This document shows positions 8,245 through 17,146 of a stretch of DNA of 64,000 nucleotides, piece by piece. The stretch is taken from NCBI RefSeq assembly GCF_038070315.1, contig NZ_JBBPCC010000020.1, positions 62,001-126,000 of the forward strand, given 5' to 3'. This stretch comes from Paenibacillus_G filicis. Its GTDB lineage: Bacteria > Bacillota > Bacilli > Paenibacillales > NBRC-103111. The notes under the pieces are model-generated. The model saw nothing but the letters and a program-made list of their open reading frames with translations, was not told the DNA's origin and searched no databases. The translations under genes were made by a program, and so were the position numbers. Numbering within the stretch: the first letter of the stretch is position 1; every line of letters begins with the position of its first letter.

Positions 8245-8802
8245 ATGGATGATCAAAAGAAGCTTCATATTATTTCGACCGCGCTTGAGGTGTTTTTCAA
8301 ATATGGCTATAAGCGTGTATCGATGAATGATATCGCTCAGGCAGCTGGAATCTCACGGGCGGGTCTTTACTTATTTTTCAAGAGTAAAGAGGAAGTTTTT
8401 AGCTCAACGATTCTTTTCAATGGGGACAGCCTGATTGAGGAAATACAAAAAGGGCTGCCGCAGAGGAGCACACCCGAAGAAAAAATCTTTTATGCTTTTG
8501 AGGTTTGGGCGATCAAGATATTTGATCAGGCCCTACATTCACTGGAAATTAGAGAAATTACGGACAGCTCCTATGAATTTGCCCGTGAAGCGTTAGACAT
8601 GAGCTATAAGAAATTTGAATGGGTACTGGCTTCTCTGATACAAGAACACTTCGAACGTCATGAAATACGCAAAGGGCTAACTCCCCAGCAGCTGGCTTAT
8701 CTATTAACAAGCTCTTTACGCGGTTTCAAGATCGTCGCTAAAAATTCGGATGAGCTGCGGCAATTAATTCGGCAACTAGTCGAAGTTATTTTAGTACCGT
8801 AG
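8245..8802 (+). CDS. TetR/AcrR family transcriptional repressor
   Basis: 185 residues. The N-terminal helix-turn-helix is typical of TetR proteins: 'ALEVFFKYGYKRVSMNDIA' then 'AAGISRAGLYLFFKSKEEVF' (about residues 12-50). The C-terminal ligand-binding domain is divergent and its inducer is unknown. ATG 8245 follows GGAGCGG at good spacing; an in-frame TTG at 8230 has no support. It is divergent from the SDR gene and probably represses both itself and the SDR. Base composition is more AT-rich than the core genes around it. Confidence 0.93.
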   Translation: MDDQKKLHIISTALEVFFKYGYKRVSMNDIAQAAGISRAGLYLFFKSKEEVFSSTILFNGDSLIEEIQKGLPQRSTPEEKIFYAFEVWAIKIFDQALHSLEIREITDSSYEFAREALDMSYKKFEWVLASLIQEHFERHEIRKGLTPQQLAYLLTSSLRGFKIVAKNSDELRQLIRQLVEVILVP

Positions 8803-8856
8803 CACGAGTGGCAGCAGCCTTATACGATGTTTAGTCTTGGTCTTCTCAATAGCTGA

Positions 8857-8890
8857 CCGCGGTTTGTAGGAGAACCCGGGCAGTTTTTTT
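8857..8890 (+). terminator. Possible terminator after the TetR gene
   Basis: A weak stem, CGGTT with AACC(C)G, is followed by seven T residues (8884-8890). Confidence 0.4.
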
Positions 8891-9108
8891 GCTGCGCAAA
8901 AACGACTCCCACATCATCATCGGCTTCAGGCTGCAGCGTTCCCCACAGTATTTTTTGCACCGCCTGTGTACACCGGTCATGCGATCATCGACACACTCTC
9001 GGTAGCTTAGGGTTGCAGTGCTTTGTCTCTCCCATGTCTGCATAGTTTTGCCGGGTTTAGCAAACAAATAAAGCTATGGGCTAAATCCTAGGAAATGAGG
9101 CGAGCATC
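8891..9108. other. Spacer between TetR and deacetylase genes
   Basis: No supported gene. A 73-residue reverse-strand frame (8846-9067) has no family resemblance and no good ribosome binding site. The next gene's promoter was not identified with confidence. Confidence 0.4.
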
Positions 9109-9897
9109 TTGAATCTGAAATCTGCTGCACTTCTAATGGCCTCCTTGTGGATGGCTGCTTGGATATCTCCTCCGGCAACGGTTGCCTCTCCATTGAAGCC
9201 TAAGGCTGCCGAAGAGACACCTGACATTCGCCGCGTGGCGCTGGTCATCGATGACTTCGGTAATGATATGCAAGGCACCACGCAGATGATGGAGCTTTCC
9301 GTTCCTTTCGCGGCGGCTGTCATGCCTTTCTTGCCTACAACCAAGCGGGATGCCGAATGGGCGCACCGGATCGGGCAGACAGTGCTGGTGCATGTTCCGA
9401 TGGAGCCGAATAAGGGCAAGCCGGAATGGCTCGGACCCGGAGCCATCACCGTCAACCTGACGGATGAGGAGGTTCGCCAGCGGATTATAGCAGCTATCGA
9501 GGATGTCCCCCATGCCGTCGGCATCAATAATCATATGGGGTCCAAGGTAACTGCGGATGAGCGGATTATGCGGATCATCCTGACTGTATGCAAGGAAAAG
9601 GGGCTGTTCATGCTGGACAGCCGTACGACTGACAAGAGTGTAGTTGGCAAGTTGGCGGCTGAGCTAGGGGTTCCGACGGCAGCCAATAATATGTTTATGG
9701 ATGATGTATATACCCGCAGCCATATCGCCAAACAAGCTGTTAAGCTGCAGAAGCTGGCGGCAAGCCAGCCAAATACCATCGTCATAGGTCATGTGGGAGC
9801 TCCCGGGAAGCATACATCTGATATCTTGAAGCAAACGATTCCCAGCATCCAGCAAGCGGGAGCCAAATTTGTCCCGATCTCCGAGATGATGCATTAA
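9109..9897 (+). CDS. Divergent polysaccharide deacetylase family protein (YibQ-like)
   Basis: 262 residues with a signal peptide (about residues 1-26, ending 'PPATVAS'), so it is exported. The body matches the divergent polysaccharide deacetylase family (DUF610/YibQ): 'VALVIDDFGND' near residue 45, 'VLVHVPMEP', 'GINNHMGSKVTADERIM' and a C-terminal 'GHVGAPGKHT'. The conserved Asp and His residues suggest a metal-dependent NodB-like fold, but the activity of this family is not well established. TTG 9109 with TGAGGCG before it is the start. It converges on the CwlD-like amidase, which also acts on the cell wall, so a spore-coat or cortex role is possible but inferred. Confidence 0.88.
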   Translation: MNLKSAALLMASLWMAAWISPPATVASPLKPKAAEETPDIRRVALVIDDFGNDMQGTTQMMELSVPFAAAVMPFLPTTKRDAEWAHRIGQTVLVHVPMEPNKGKPEWLGPGAITVNLTDEEVRQRIIAAIEDVPHAVGINNHMGSKVTADERIMRIILTVCKEKGLFMLDSRTTDKSVVGKLAAELGVPTAANNMFMDDVYTRSHIAKQAVKLQKLAASQPNTIVIGHVGAPGKHTSDILKQTIPSIQQAGAKFVPISEMMH

Positions 9898-9943
9898 ACT
9901 CGGGATCGGGATTCGCTACTTACCTTTGAAGAGTCAAAAGAAG

Positions 9944-10687
9944 TTAGGGCTGTGAGCCCTTCTCCTGTTCTTTCAGGTAAGCAACCACGCCTTCAGCTAC
10001 CTTGACGGCCAAGGCCTGCTGGCCTTCGGAGCTGGTCAGCAACGCCCGGTCCTCGGCATTGGTCAGAAAGCCTACCTCGACAATGACGGTCGGCGCCTTC
10101 GAATATTTGAGCAGGTAGTAGGTCCGGCCATAAACCGGATCATGCTCAATGCCGTAATAGGCATTGAGTTTATTCTGCAGAGAGGAGGCGAGTGCTTTGC
10201 TGCGCTCGTCCTTTTGATGCAGAATGATCGCTCCGCGGGTGGAGGGGCGCTTGGCTGCATTGACATGCAGGCTGATCACGAGCTTGGGATTCACCTCATT
10301 GGCCATATGAGCCCGCTGGGCCAGGTCCTTGATATGCCGGGATTTGGATCGCAGCCACAAATTTTCGCCGCTGAGGGCGTAATCGTCAATACGGTTCATC
10401 AGCACCAGGTAGCCCTGCTGGCGAAGCAGCTCGTAGGTGCGCTTGGCAATAGACAGATTGATGTCTTTCTCTAGAATGTCTCCATAAAAGGTACCGCTGT
10501 CGATCCCTCCATGTCCTACGTCGATGACGATATCTACATCGGATAAAGCGGGATGATCGGTTTTGATTTCAGGCAAATAAAAGGAGTCCGGCATCGCCGC
10601 CCCCGAAGTAACGGCTGTGGGCAGGCAGAAAAGCAAGAAGCCGAAAACGGCAATCCGGCATAACGTTCGAACGGTTGGTTGGATCAT
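9944..10687 (-). CDS. cwlD: N-acetylmuramoyl-L-alanine amidase, CwlD-like
   Basis: 247 residues, Amidase_3 fold. An N-terminal hydrophobic segment (residues 10-30) acts as signal or anchor. The zinc site is visible as 'DVGHGGIDSG' (first His), 'EKDINLSIAK' (Glu), 'VISLHVNA' (His) and the catalytic 'VEVGFLTN' (Glu). There is no extra binding domain, and size and architecture match CwlD, which with PdaA makes muramic-delta-lactam in the spore cortex. The gene name is inferred from size and context. It is reverse-strand and divergent from lonB. A small AGGGCT/AGCCCT hairpin just upstream of its stop codon, within the coding end, may contribute to termination. Confidence 0.85.
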   Translation of the reverse strand: MIQPTVRTLCRIAVFGFLLFCLPTAVTSGAAMPDSFYLPEIKTDHPALSDVDIVIDVGHGGIDSGTFYGDILEKDINLSIAKRTYELLRQQGYLVLMNRIDDYALSGENLWLRSKSRHIKDLAQRAHMANEVNPKLVISLHVNAAKRPSTRGAIILHQKDERSKALASSLQNKLNAYYGIEHDPVYGRTYYLLKYSKAPTVIVEVGFLTNAEDRALLTSSEGQQALAVKVAEGVVAYLKEQEKGSQP

Positions 10688-10766
10688 AGTGGCTTCCTTT
10701 CCCGGAACTCCGGCTCGAGTAGTAAGGCTTGCCTTAGCATTTCCGAAAAAGTTTGTGTGTTATAGG

Positions 10767-10796
10767 GATTAATGCTGTCAGCAGAGGGCAATACTA
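10767..10796 (+). promoter_or_regulatory. Possible sigma-F/sigma-G promoter of lonB
   Basis: GGCAATACTA (10787-10796) fits the sigma-F -10 consensus GGNNANAHTR exactly. For sigma-G, GATTA (10767-10771), 18 bases and AATACTA (10790-10796) is a near match. In B. subtilis lonB is forespore-expressed. The -35 is weak, so this is tentative. Confidence 0.45.
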
Positions 10797-10833
10797 CCAA
10801 TTATAGTTCGCAAGCAGGAGGGAGAAGGAAATA

Positions 10834-12537
10834 ATGAATATCAGCTTGGTTTTAATGGTCATTCAGCTGTTTTTTGCCATTGTCATCGGTTTGTACTTTT
10901 GGAATTTGCTGCGCAATCAACAAACCAATCGTTCGGCCGTGGATAAGGAATCCAAGAAGGAATTGGAAAAGCTCCGCCGTCTGCGGGCGATTTCCTTGAA
11001 TAAGCCGCTCGCGGAGAAAACAAGACCTCAGGCGATGGATGATATCGTCGGTCAGAAAGAAGGCTTACGTGCCTTGAAGGCCTCGCTATGCGGAGCTAAT
11101 CCCCAGCATGTTATCGTATATGGCCCTCCCGGTGTCGGGAAGACGGCGGCGGCTCGCGTCGTCCTGGAGGAAGCGAAGAAAAATCCGGAATCGCCGTTCC
11201 GGCCCGACGCCAAGTTCACGGAAATCGATGCTACGACCGCGCGCTTCGACGAGCGGGGGATTGCGGACCCGCTGATCGGCTCCGTTCATGACCCGATTTA
11301 TCAGGGTGCCGGCGCTATGGGAGTGGCGGGAATCCCGCAGCCCAAGCCGGGTGCCGTGACCAAGGCGCATGGAGGTATCTTGTTTATTGATGAAATCGGC
11401 GAGCTGCATCCGCATCAGATGAACAAGCTGCTGAAGGTGCTGGAGGACCGCAAGGTATTTCTGGAGAGCGCTTATTACAATTCGGAAGATACGAATGTGC
11501 CGAGCTATATCCATGATGTATTTCAAAATGGCTTGCCTGCCGATTTTCGGCTTGTCGGAGCGACAACACGCAATCCGTCGGACCTTCCTCCTGCGATCCG
11601 GTCGCGCTGCATGGAGATTTTCTTCCGTCCGCTGCTGCCCGATGAGATCGGCCAGATTGCTTCTAAGGCCTTGAAGAAAATCGGCTTCCCGGATAACCCT
11701 GCTGCGATCGAGGTCGTCAAGCGCTATGCGACCAACGGCCGGGAAGCGGTGAATGTGATTCAGCTGGCCGCCGGCATGGCCTTGACGGACCAACGGCGCG
11801 AGCTGACGGCGGCGGATGTGGAGTGGGTGGTCAATAGCTCCCAAATCTCGCCGCGGCCCGAGAAGAAAATTCAAAGCCGACCCGAAATCGGGCTGGTCAA
11901 TGGTCTTGCAGTCTATGGTCCCAACATGGGCATGCTGCTCGACATTGAGGTCACGGCTATTCCTGCGGTTCAGCCGGGAGCCGGCCAGTTTACGATCACC
12001 GGCGTCGTCGATGAGGAAGAGATGGGCGGCGGCTCGCGGACACTGCGGCGTAAAAGTATGGCCCGCGGCTCGGTAGAGAATGTGCTGACGGTGCTGCGGC
12101 GGAAAAATCTGAGGCCCTACGATTATGATCTGCACATCAATTTCCCTGGGGGTATCCCGATTGATGGGCCTTCCGCAGGCGTAGCGATGGCAGTCGCGAT
12201 CTCGTCGGCCATCAAGCAAATTCCCGTGGACAACCATATCGCCATGACGGGTGAGATCAGTATTCATGGCAAGGTGAAGCCGGTAGGTGGGGTGATCGCC
12301 AAGGTCGAAGCAGCTTTCCAAGCTGGCGCGACTAAGGTTCTGATTCCCCAAGAAAACTGGCAGGAAATCTTCGCCGGATTGAACGGCTTGGAGGTTGTCC
12401 CGATCGATTCCATCGAGGAGGCCCTTCATCAATCGCTCGGACTTCAATTCGTCGAGCGCACCGATCATGATCCGTTGATTACAGAGGGGACGGCTCCCGT
12501 TTCCGTGAAAATTTTGCATGCCGACGCGCTCGAGTAG
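10834..12537 (+). CDS. lonB: ATP-dependent protease LonB
   Basis: A 567-residue membrane-associated Lon-type protease. Residues 4-24 form an N-terminal membrane segment. The AAA+ domain has GPPGVGKT (97-104) and 'GILFIDEIGELH'. The C-terminal serine-lysine peptidase domain has Ser447 in 'DGPSAG' and Lys490 in 'VIAKVEAA', 43 residues apart as in other Lon enzymes. It lacks the large LonA N-terminal substrate domain. A strong GGAGGGAGAAGG precedes ATG 10834. In Bacillus it is a forespore protein. It is followed by its own terminator and then lonA. Confidence 0.96.
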   Translation: MNISLVLMVIQLFFAIVIGLYFWNLLRNQQTNRSAVDKESKKELEKLRRLRAISLNKPLAEKTRPQAMDDIVGQKEGLRALKASLCGANPQHVIVYGPPGVGKTAAARVVLEEAKKNPESPFRPDAKFTEIDATTARFDERGIADPLIGSVHDPIYQGAGAMGVAGIPQPKPGAVTKAHGGILFIDEIGELHPHQMNKLLKVLEDRKVFLESAYYNSEDTNVPSYIHDVFQNGLPADFRLVGATTRNPSDLPPAIRSRCMEIFFRPLLPDEIGQIASKALKKIGFPDNPAAIEVVKRYATNGREAVNVIQLAAGMALTDQRRELTAADVEWVVNSSQISPRPEKKIQSRPEIGLVNGLAVYGPNMGMLLDIEVTAIPAVQPGAGQFTITGVVDEEEMGGGSRTLRRKSMARGSVENVLTVLRRKNLRPYDYDLHINFPGGIPIDGPSAGVAMAVAISSAIKQIPVDNHIAMTGEISIHGKVKPVGGVIAKVEAAFQAGATKVLIPQENWQEIFAGLNGLEVVPIDSIEEALHQSLGLQFVERTDHDPLITEGTAPVSVKILHADALE

Positions 12538-12549
12538 AGCGCGTCTTTG
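12523..12549 (+). terminator. Terminator overlapping the lonB stop codon
   Basis: A perfect 9-bp stem, GACGCGCTC / GAGCGCGTC, with a GAGTA loop that contains part of the TAG stop codon; TTTGTGTATTTG follows. Confidence 0.7.
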
Positions 12550-12718
12550 TGTATTTGTGCACCCATTCCCACTTATAGCGCGGATGCGTTTGGGAGAAAC
12601 TTCGTTAAGGATGGCTTCCTCCTCATTGGTGTTTTGTGAGTAATTTTGCTAAGATAAAGAAAGTATGAATGATGTGTGAAGAAATCAGCAAGTCAGTACA
12701 GTCTGGAGGTGCCGGGTT

Positions 12719-15049
12719 ATGGGGCCGAGCAAACAAAAGATGCGCCGGTTGCCGCTGCTGCCGCTGCGGGGGCTGCTTGTGTACCCGAGTATGGTTCTGC
12801 ATTTGGACGTAGGCAGAGAAAAGTCGGTCCGTGCGCTGGAAAAGGCGATGGTCGACGACAGCATGATTTTACTGTGCTCGCAGTCCGAGGTGAACATCGA
12901 GGAACCGAAGACTGAGGATATTTACCGGATTGGTACGATTGCCAAGGTTAGGCAGATGCTCAAGCTGCCCAACGGGACGATCCGCGTGCTGGTGGAAGGA
13001 GTCGTGCGTGCTGAAATCGCCGAATTCCTGACCAATGAGGAGTATTATGAAGTCAATGTTCGGGAGCTGCCGGAGCAGGAGACATCCGATCCGGAGATCG
13101 ATGCGCTGATGCGTACGGTGCTGAATCAATTCGAGCATTATATTAATTTATCCAAGAAAGTGACGCCGGAGACACTCGCAGCGGTATCGGATATCGATGA
13201 GCCGGGCAGGCTGGCCGACGTGATCTGCAGTCATTTGTCCTTGAAAATTAAAGATAAGCAGGAAATTCTGGAGACGATCGACGTCAAGAAGCGGCTGGAA
13301 AAGCTGCTCGCCATCCTCAACAATGAACGCGAAGTGCTGGAGCTGGAGCGTAAAATCAGCCAGCGTGTCAAAAAGCAGATGGAGAAAACGCAGAAGGAGT
13401 ACTATCTCCGCGAGCAGATGAAGGCGATCCAGAAGGAGCTTGGGGAGAAGGAAGGCCGCGCGGGAGAGGCCGATGAGCTGCGCAGCCAGCTCAGCGAAAG
13501 CGGAGTTCCCGAGAAGGTGCGCGAGAAGATCGAGAAGGAGATCGAGCGGCTGGAGAAAATGCCGGCTACGTCGGCAGAAGGCTCCGTCATCCGTAACTAT
13601 ATCGACTGGCTGCTCGGGCTGCCTTGGACACATACGACCGAGGATGACCTGGACATTCACAAGGCCGAGGAGATTCTGAATCAGGATCACTATGGGCTGG
13701 AGAAGCCCAAGGAGCGGGTGCTGGAGTATCTGGCCGTCCAGAAGCTGGTGAAGAAACTGAAGGGGCCGATTCTTTGTCTGGTCGGACCGCCCGGGGTCGG
13801 TAAAACATCGATTGCCCGTTCGATCGCCCGGTCACTCGGACGCGAATTCGTACGGATCTCGCTCGGCGGCGTACGTGACGAAGCCGAGATTCGCGGTCAC
13901 CGGCGTACGTATGTCGGTGCCATGCCGGGGCGTATCATCCAGGGCATGAAGACGGCAGGTACGAGCAATCCAGTATTTCTGCTCGATGAGATCGACAAGA
14001 TGGCGATGGACTTCCGGGGAGATCCGGCATCTGCGCTGCTTGAGGTGCTCGATCCGGAGCAGAACTCGACCTTCAGTGACCATTACGTCGAGGTGCCGTT
14101 CGATTTATCGAATGTTATGTTTGTAACGACGGCCAACGCGATTCATAATATTCCGCGGCCGCTGCTCGACCGGATGGAAGTGCTATACATCCCAGGCTAT
14201 ACGGAAATCGAGAAGCTGAACATCGCTCAGAATTATCTGCTGCCGAAGCAGAAGCGCGATCATGGCCTGGAGGACGGGCAGCTCGTTTATGAGGAAGCGG
14301 CTTTGATGCGGACCGTACGGGAGTATACCCGCGAGGCCGGCGTGCGGAATCTGGAGCAGCAGATCTCTTCGGTCTGCCGGAAGGCTGCCAAGCAGATCGT
14401 CGGAGGAACGCCTAGTGTCCATGTGACGACGGACAGCTTGAAGGATTTCCTGGGACCAGCCAAATTCCGCTTCGGCGTTGCCGAGGAGCGGGATCAGATC
14501 GGTGCGGTCACCGGTCTCGCCTGGACTGAGGTAGGCGGCGATACGCTGGTTATCGAGGTGACCGTCATGCCCGGCAACGGCAAGCTGACGCTGACAGGTA
14601 AGCTCGGCGACGTGATGAAAGAATCGGCTCAGGCTGCGTTCAGCTACACCCGGTCACGGGCGGATCAATTCCGCATCCAGCCGGATTTCCATGAGAAGTT
14701 CGATATTCATATTCATATCCCGGAAGGTGCAATACCTAAGGATGGGCCTTCCGCAGGGATTACGATGGGAACGGCGCTGATCTCGGCGCTGACGAATATT
14801 CCGGTATCCCGCAACGTAGCGATGACGGGCGAGATCACGCTGCGCGGGCGCGTCCTGCCGATCGGCGGACTGAAGGAGAAATGTCTGGCTGCACATCGCG
14901 CCGGCATCCGGACGATTATTTTGCCGAAGGACAACGAGAAGGATATCGAGGAAATTCCAGAAAGCGTGCGCCGCGAGCTAACCTTTTACCCGGTTTCCCA
15001 TATGGATCAAGTGCTCGAGCATGCGCTCGTCAAGCCTGCGCGGGTGTAA
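12719..15049 (+). CDS. lonA: ATP-dependent protease La (LonA)
   Basis: 776 residues, the normal length. The N-terminal LAN substrate domain starts at 'LPLLPLRGLLVYPSMVL'. A long coiled region spans about 200-260. The AAA+ domain has GPPGVGKT (356-363) and 'VFLLDEIDKM'. The peptidase dyad is Ser678 ('DGPSAG') and Lys721 ('LKEKC'), with the canonical 43-residue spacing. It degrades misfolded and some regulatory proteins in the cytoplasm. ATG 12719 has GGAGGTG before it. A weak TTGGTG-N18-TAAGAT promoter (12626-12655) may serve it. The ribosome-assembly GTPase gene follows after 62 bases, as in Bacillus. Confidence 0.97.
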   Translation: MGPSKQKMRRLPLLPLRGLLVYPSMVLHLDVGREKSVRALEKAMVDDSMILLCSQSEVNIEEPKTEDIYRIGTIAKVRQMLKLPNGTIRVLVEGVVRAEIAEFLTNEEYYEVNVRELPEQETSDPEIDALMRTVLNQFEHYINLSKKVTPETLAAVSDIDEPGRLADVICSHLSLKIKDKQEILETIDVKKRLEKLLAILNNEREVLELERKISQRVKKQMEKTQKEYYLREQMKAIQKELGEKEGRAGEADELRSQLSESGVPEKVREKIEKEIERLEKMPATSAEGSVIRNYIDWLLGLPWTHTTEDDLDIHKAEEILNQDHYGLEKPKERVLEYLAVQKLVKKLKGPILCLVGPPGVGKTSIARSIARSLGREFVRISLGGVRDEAEIRGHRRTYVGAMPGRIIQGMKTAGTSNPVFLLDEIDKMAMDFRGDPASALLEVLDPEQNSTFSDHYVEVPFDLSNVMFVTTANAIHNIPRPLLDRMEVLYIPGYTEIEKLNIAQNYLLPKQKRDHGLEDGQLVYEEAALMRTVREYTREAGVRNLEQQISSVCRKAAKQIVGGTPSVHVTTDSLKDFLGPAKFRFGVAEERDQIGAVTGLAWTEVGGDTLVIEVTVMPGNGKLTLTGKLGDVMKESAQAAFSYTRSRADQFRIQPDFHEKFDIHIHIPEGAIPKDGPSAGITMGTALISALTNIPVSRNVAMTGEITLRGRVLPIGGLKEKCLAAHRAGIRTIILPKDNEKDIEEIPESVRRELTFYPVSHMDQVLEHALVKPARV

Positions 15050-15111
15050 CAGGCGAATCGCATATAGCGTGTAAGCAGAGTGAAATGAATGGTAGAAATG
15101 AGTGAGTATCA

Positions 15112-15759
15112 ATGAAGGTCAATCAGGCTGAGTTTATTATCAGCGCGGTTGGTCCGAGTCAGTACCCCGTGGATGCCTTGCCGGAGCTTGCTCTGGCAGG
15201 GCGTTCTAATGTCGGGAAGTCCTCGCTGATCAATCGGATGATCAACCGCAAGAATCTAGCTAGAACCAGCTCCAAGCCGGGCAAGACGCAGCAGCTGAAT
15301 TACTACCGGATTAATCAAGATTTATATTTCGTCGATCTGCCCGGCTATGGCTATGCCCAAGTGTCCAAGACAGAACGTGAGAAGTGGGGCAAATTCATCG
15401 AGGCTTACCTGCGCGGCCGCGAGGAGCTCAAGCTCGTCCTGCAGATCATCGATCTGCGACATCCTCCGTCCAAGGACGACCAGGCGATGTACAACTGGCT
15501 CAAACACAACGGCGTGCCGGTCTGTATCGTCTCGACCAAGGCGGACAAGATTCCCAAGAGCAAGTGGCAGAAGCATGCCAAGATTGTCCGGGAGACGCTC
15601 GGAGCGGATAAGAATGATCCGTTCATTCTGTTTTCCTCCGAGCTCGGACTCGGCAAGGACGAGCTGTGGAGCGTGATTGAGCAGTATATCGGCTATGGTG
15701 TGGCCGATGAGACTGCCGGGGAGCCAGCAGCTGAAGCTCTGACCGATGCAGGAGAGTAA
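15112..15759 (+). CDS. ysxC: Ribosome biogenesis GTPase YsxC/EngB
   Basis: 215 residues. P-loop GRSNVGKSS (30-38), the G2/G3 region 'KPGKTQQLNYY' and 'FVDLPGYGYA', and the G4 motif 'STKADK'. EngB/YsxC proteins are essential GTPases needed for late 50S ribosomal subunit assembly. The C-terminal extension beyond 'YIGYG' is alanine/glutamate-rich and probably disordered. It follows lonA as in Bacillus and is closed by a terminator. Confidence 0.96.
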   Translation: MKVNQAEFIISAVGPSQYPVDALPELALAGRSNVGKSSLINRMINRKNLARTSSKPGKTQQLNYYRINQDLYFVDLPGYGYAQVSKTEREKWGKFIEAYLRGREELKLVLQIIDLRHPPSKDDQAMYNWLKHNGVPVCIVSTKADKIPKSKWQKHAKIVRETLGADKNDPFILFSSELGLGKDELWSVIEQYIGYGVADETAGEPAAEALTDAGE

Positions 15760-15792
15760 TCGAGCACCTGGCTAGGCAATAGCATACGCATG

Positions 15793-15820
15793 GACCTTAC
15801 CTGGACGGGTGAGGTCTTTT
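15793..15820 (+). terminator. Terminator after ysxC
   Basis: GACCTTACC pairs with GGTGAGGTC (one G-U), followed by TTTT. Confidence 0.75.
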
Positions 15821-16127
15821 CGATTTGTCCCAAGGCCACTGCACCAATGAAGAGGAGACCCTGAACCGGTAAGGGCTCGAAGACCGCCAGAACCTTGGAA
15901 AGGCTTGCAACGCTTTGAATAGTGTTGTAAACGACGGCTTCCCAGTTAATAAAAACGGGCACGCACTAATCCGCCTTCATATTGCGCAGCAGGCAGAGAA
16001 AGGGACATCGGGAGGAAAACCGAGTATTCAGGTTGTTTTTTTCAATCTTTTCCGGTAAAAAGCGGATTTTTCTGATTTCCGGCGAAATACTCAGGGTCAC
16101 AGACAGGAATATTAAATTAATATGTAG
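15821..16127. other. Spacer before the unknown 195-residue protein
   Basis: No coding region is supported. The second half is AT-rich, and the octamer TTTTCCGG recurs with a near copy. It leads into a -10-like TATAAT at 16128-16133; no matching -35 was found. Confidence 0.4.
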
Positions 16128-16133
16128 TATAAT
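16128..16133 (+). promoter_or_regulatory. -10-like element before the unknown gene
   Basis: TATAAT lies 67 bases upstream of ATG 16201, without a clear -35. Confidence 0.4.
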
Positions 16134-16200
16134 GTGTATAGAACAATACCAAAATCATTGAAGGCTTCAAGGTTCGAAACCGATGAATTGAGGGATTTTT

Positions 16201-16788
16201 ATGGCAAATAGGTTAGCGACTGAATACGTCAAAACCTGCCTACAGTTAACGGAAGCTGAAATGAACAGCTTTATTCGGATGTTTAAGGACCATGGAGCTT
16301 CTATGCAAATTCAAGTTTTGGAAAACGGCAATCAAGAGGTGGTATTGGAGGATGACGCCGGTCAGGCTATCGTCCTGTCGTTCGAGCGTCATATGAACAT
16401 GTACATCTGCCAAGGAACCTGCCGCATTCATAACAAAAATATCGTCAACGCCATGCGGAAAGCCGTGGCCCTGTTCAAGGGAGATGCGGTTGTTCACCGG
16501 ATTTATGAAGGTTATAAGATGATCTATACGTATAAGCAAGGTTCGGTAGTGAAGATCACGGAAAATACCGATGCAGCAGAAAAAGTGGTCTACGAATACC
16601 GCGATACGCTGGGCCAGCTTGAGCGGCTCTTCCACAAAAACGAGGTGGAGGCTGAAATCGGTTCGATCCGGGGGCAAATCAACCAACTGCTGGATTTGAG
16701 AAATGAACAGCAGGACGAAGGTCTGCGCGAGCAGATCGACGGCCGCTTGAATAAGCTGACGCATCGCTTATTCGTACTCGAAGCCTAA
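16201..16788 (+). CDS. Protein of unknown function with C-terminal coiled coil
   Basis: 195 residues. I do not recognise the family. The first 130 residues look like a mixed alpha/beta domain with strands such as 'MQIQVLENG', 'EVVLEDD' and 'AIVLSFERHMNMYICQG', and contain two Cys near residues 76-80. Residues about 140-190 form a charged heptad-like coiled coil ('EIGSIRGQINQLLDLRNEQ'). No signal peptide or membrane segment is seen, so it is probably a cytoplasmic homo-oligomer. Codon use matches the core genome and GAGGGATTTTT precedes the ATG. It stands alone between terminators, upstream of the S-adenosylmethionine decarboxylase gene; it is absent from the B. subtilis version of the locus as I know it. 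Confidence 0.85.
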   Translation: MANRLATEYVKTCLQLTEAEMNSFIRMFKDHGASMQIQVLENGNQEVVLEDDAGQAIVLSFERHMNMYICQGTCRIHNKNIVNAMRKAVALFKGDAVVHRIYEGYKMIYTYKQGSVVKITENTDAAEKVVYEYRDTLGQLERLFHKNEVEAEIGSIRGQINQLLDLRNEQQDEGLREQIDGRLNKLTHRLFVLEA

Positions 16789-16825
16789 TCTTAGTCTATA
16801 TATGAGCCATGCCCATCTGTCAGGA

Positions 16826-16864
16826 AACCCGCTTCCCAGTCTGTACGGGAGGGCGGGTTCTTTT
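16826..16864 (+). terminator. Terminator after the unknown gene
   Basis: AACCCGC(TT)CCC pairs with GGG(AG)GGCGGGTT, followed by CTTTTCTG. Confidence 0.75.
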
Positions 16865-17146
16865 CTGTCAAAAGGGCAGGTGGAGAGGGTGTCACAATAG
16901 CCAAGCTTCGTACATATTGTGCTCATGTGTGTCTGCGGAAAAATCTTCAAAATTTAGTTTCCCAAAAAGCATTGCATTTCTGGTCAATAGATGTTATTTT
17001 TATTTTCGTTGAAAACAAAATAGGAACCAGGATTCACTCAGGACATCGAATGTTACGAGAGATTGCTCCCTCGAGAAGTGAATGACGTAGGTCCTAGCGG
17101 ATGAAATTTTCAAAACATTTTATTCCTAGGAAGGGGGAACCGAAAG
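16865..17146 (+). other. Leader region of the SAM decarboxylase gene
   Basis: No gene is supported. The AT-rich part around 16960-17010 probably holds the promoter (TTGCAT near 16972), but no confident -10 match was found. About 90 bases of leader before the start contain only short inverted repeats. The ribosome binding site is GGAAGGGGG at 17129-17137. Confidence 0.35.

Noticed and set aside
8846..9067. 73-codon reverse-strand frame as a transposase remnant
   Set aside because: No recognisable motif, inverted repeats or target duplication nearby.
11086..12519. 477-codon reverse-strand frame opposite lonB
   Set aside because: Antisense shadow; lonB carries every expected motif.
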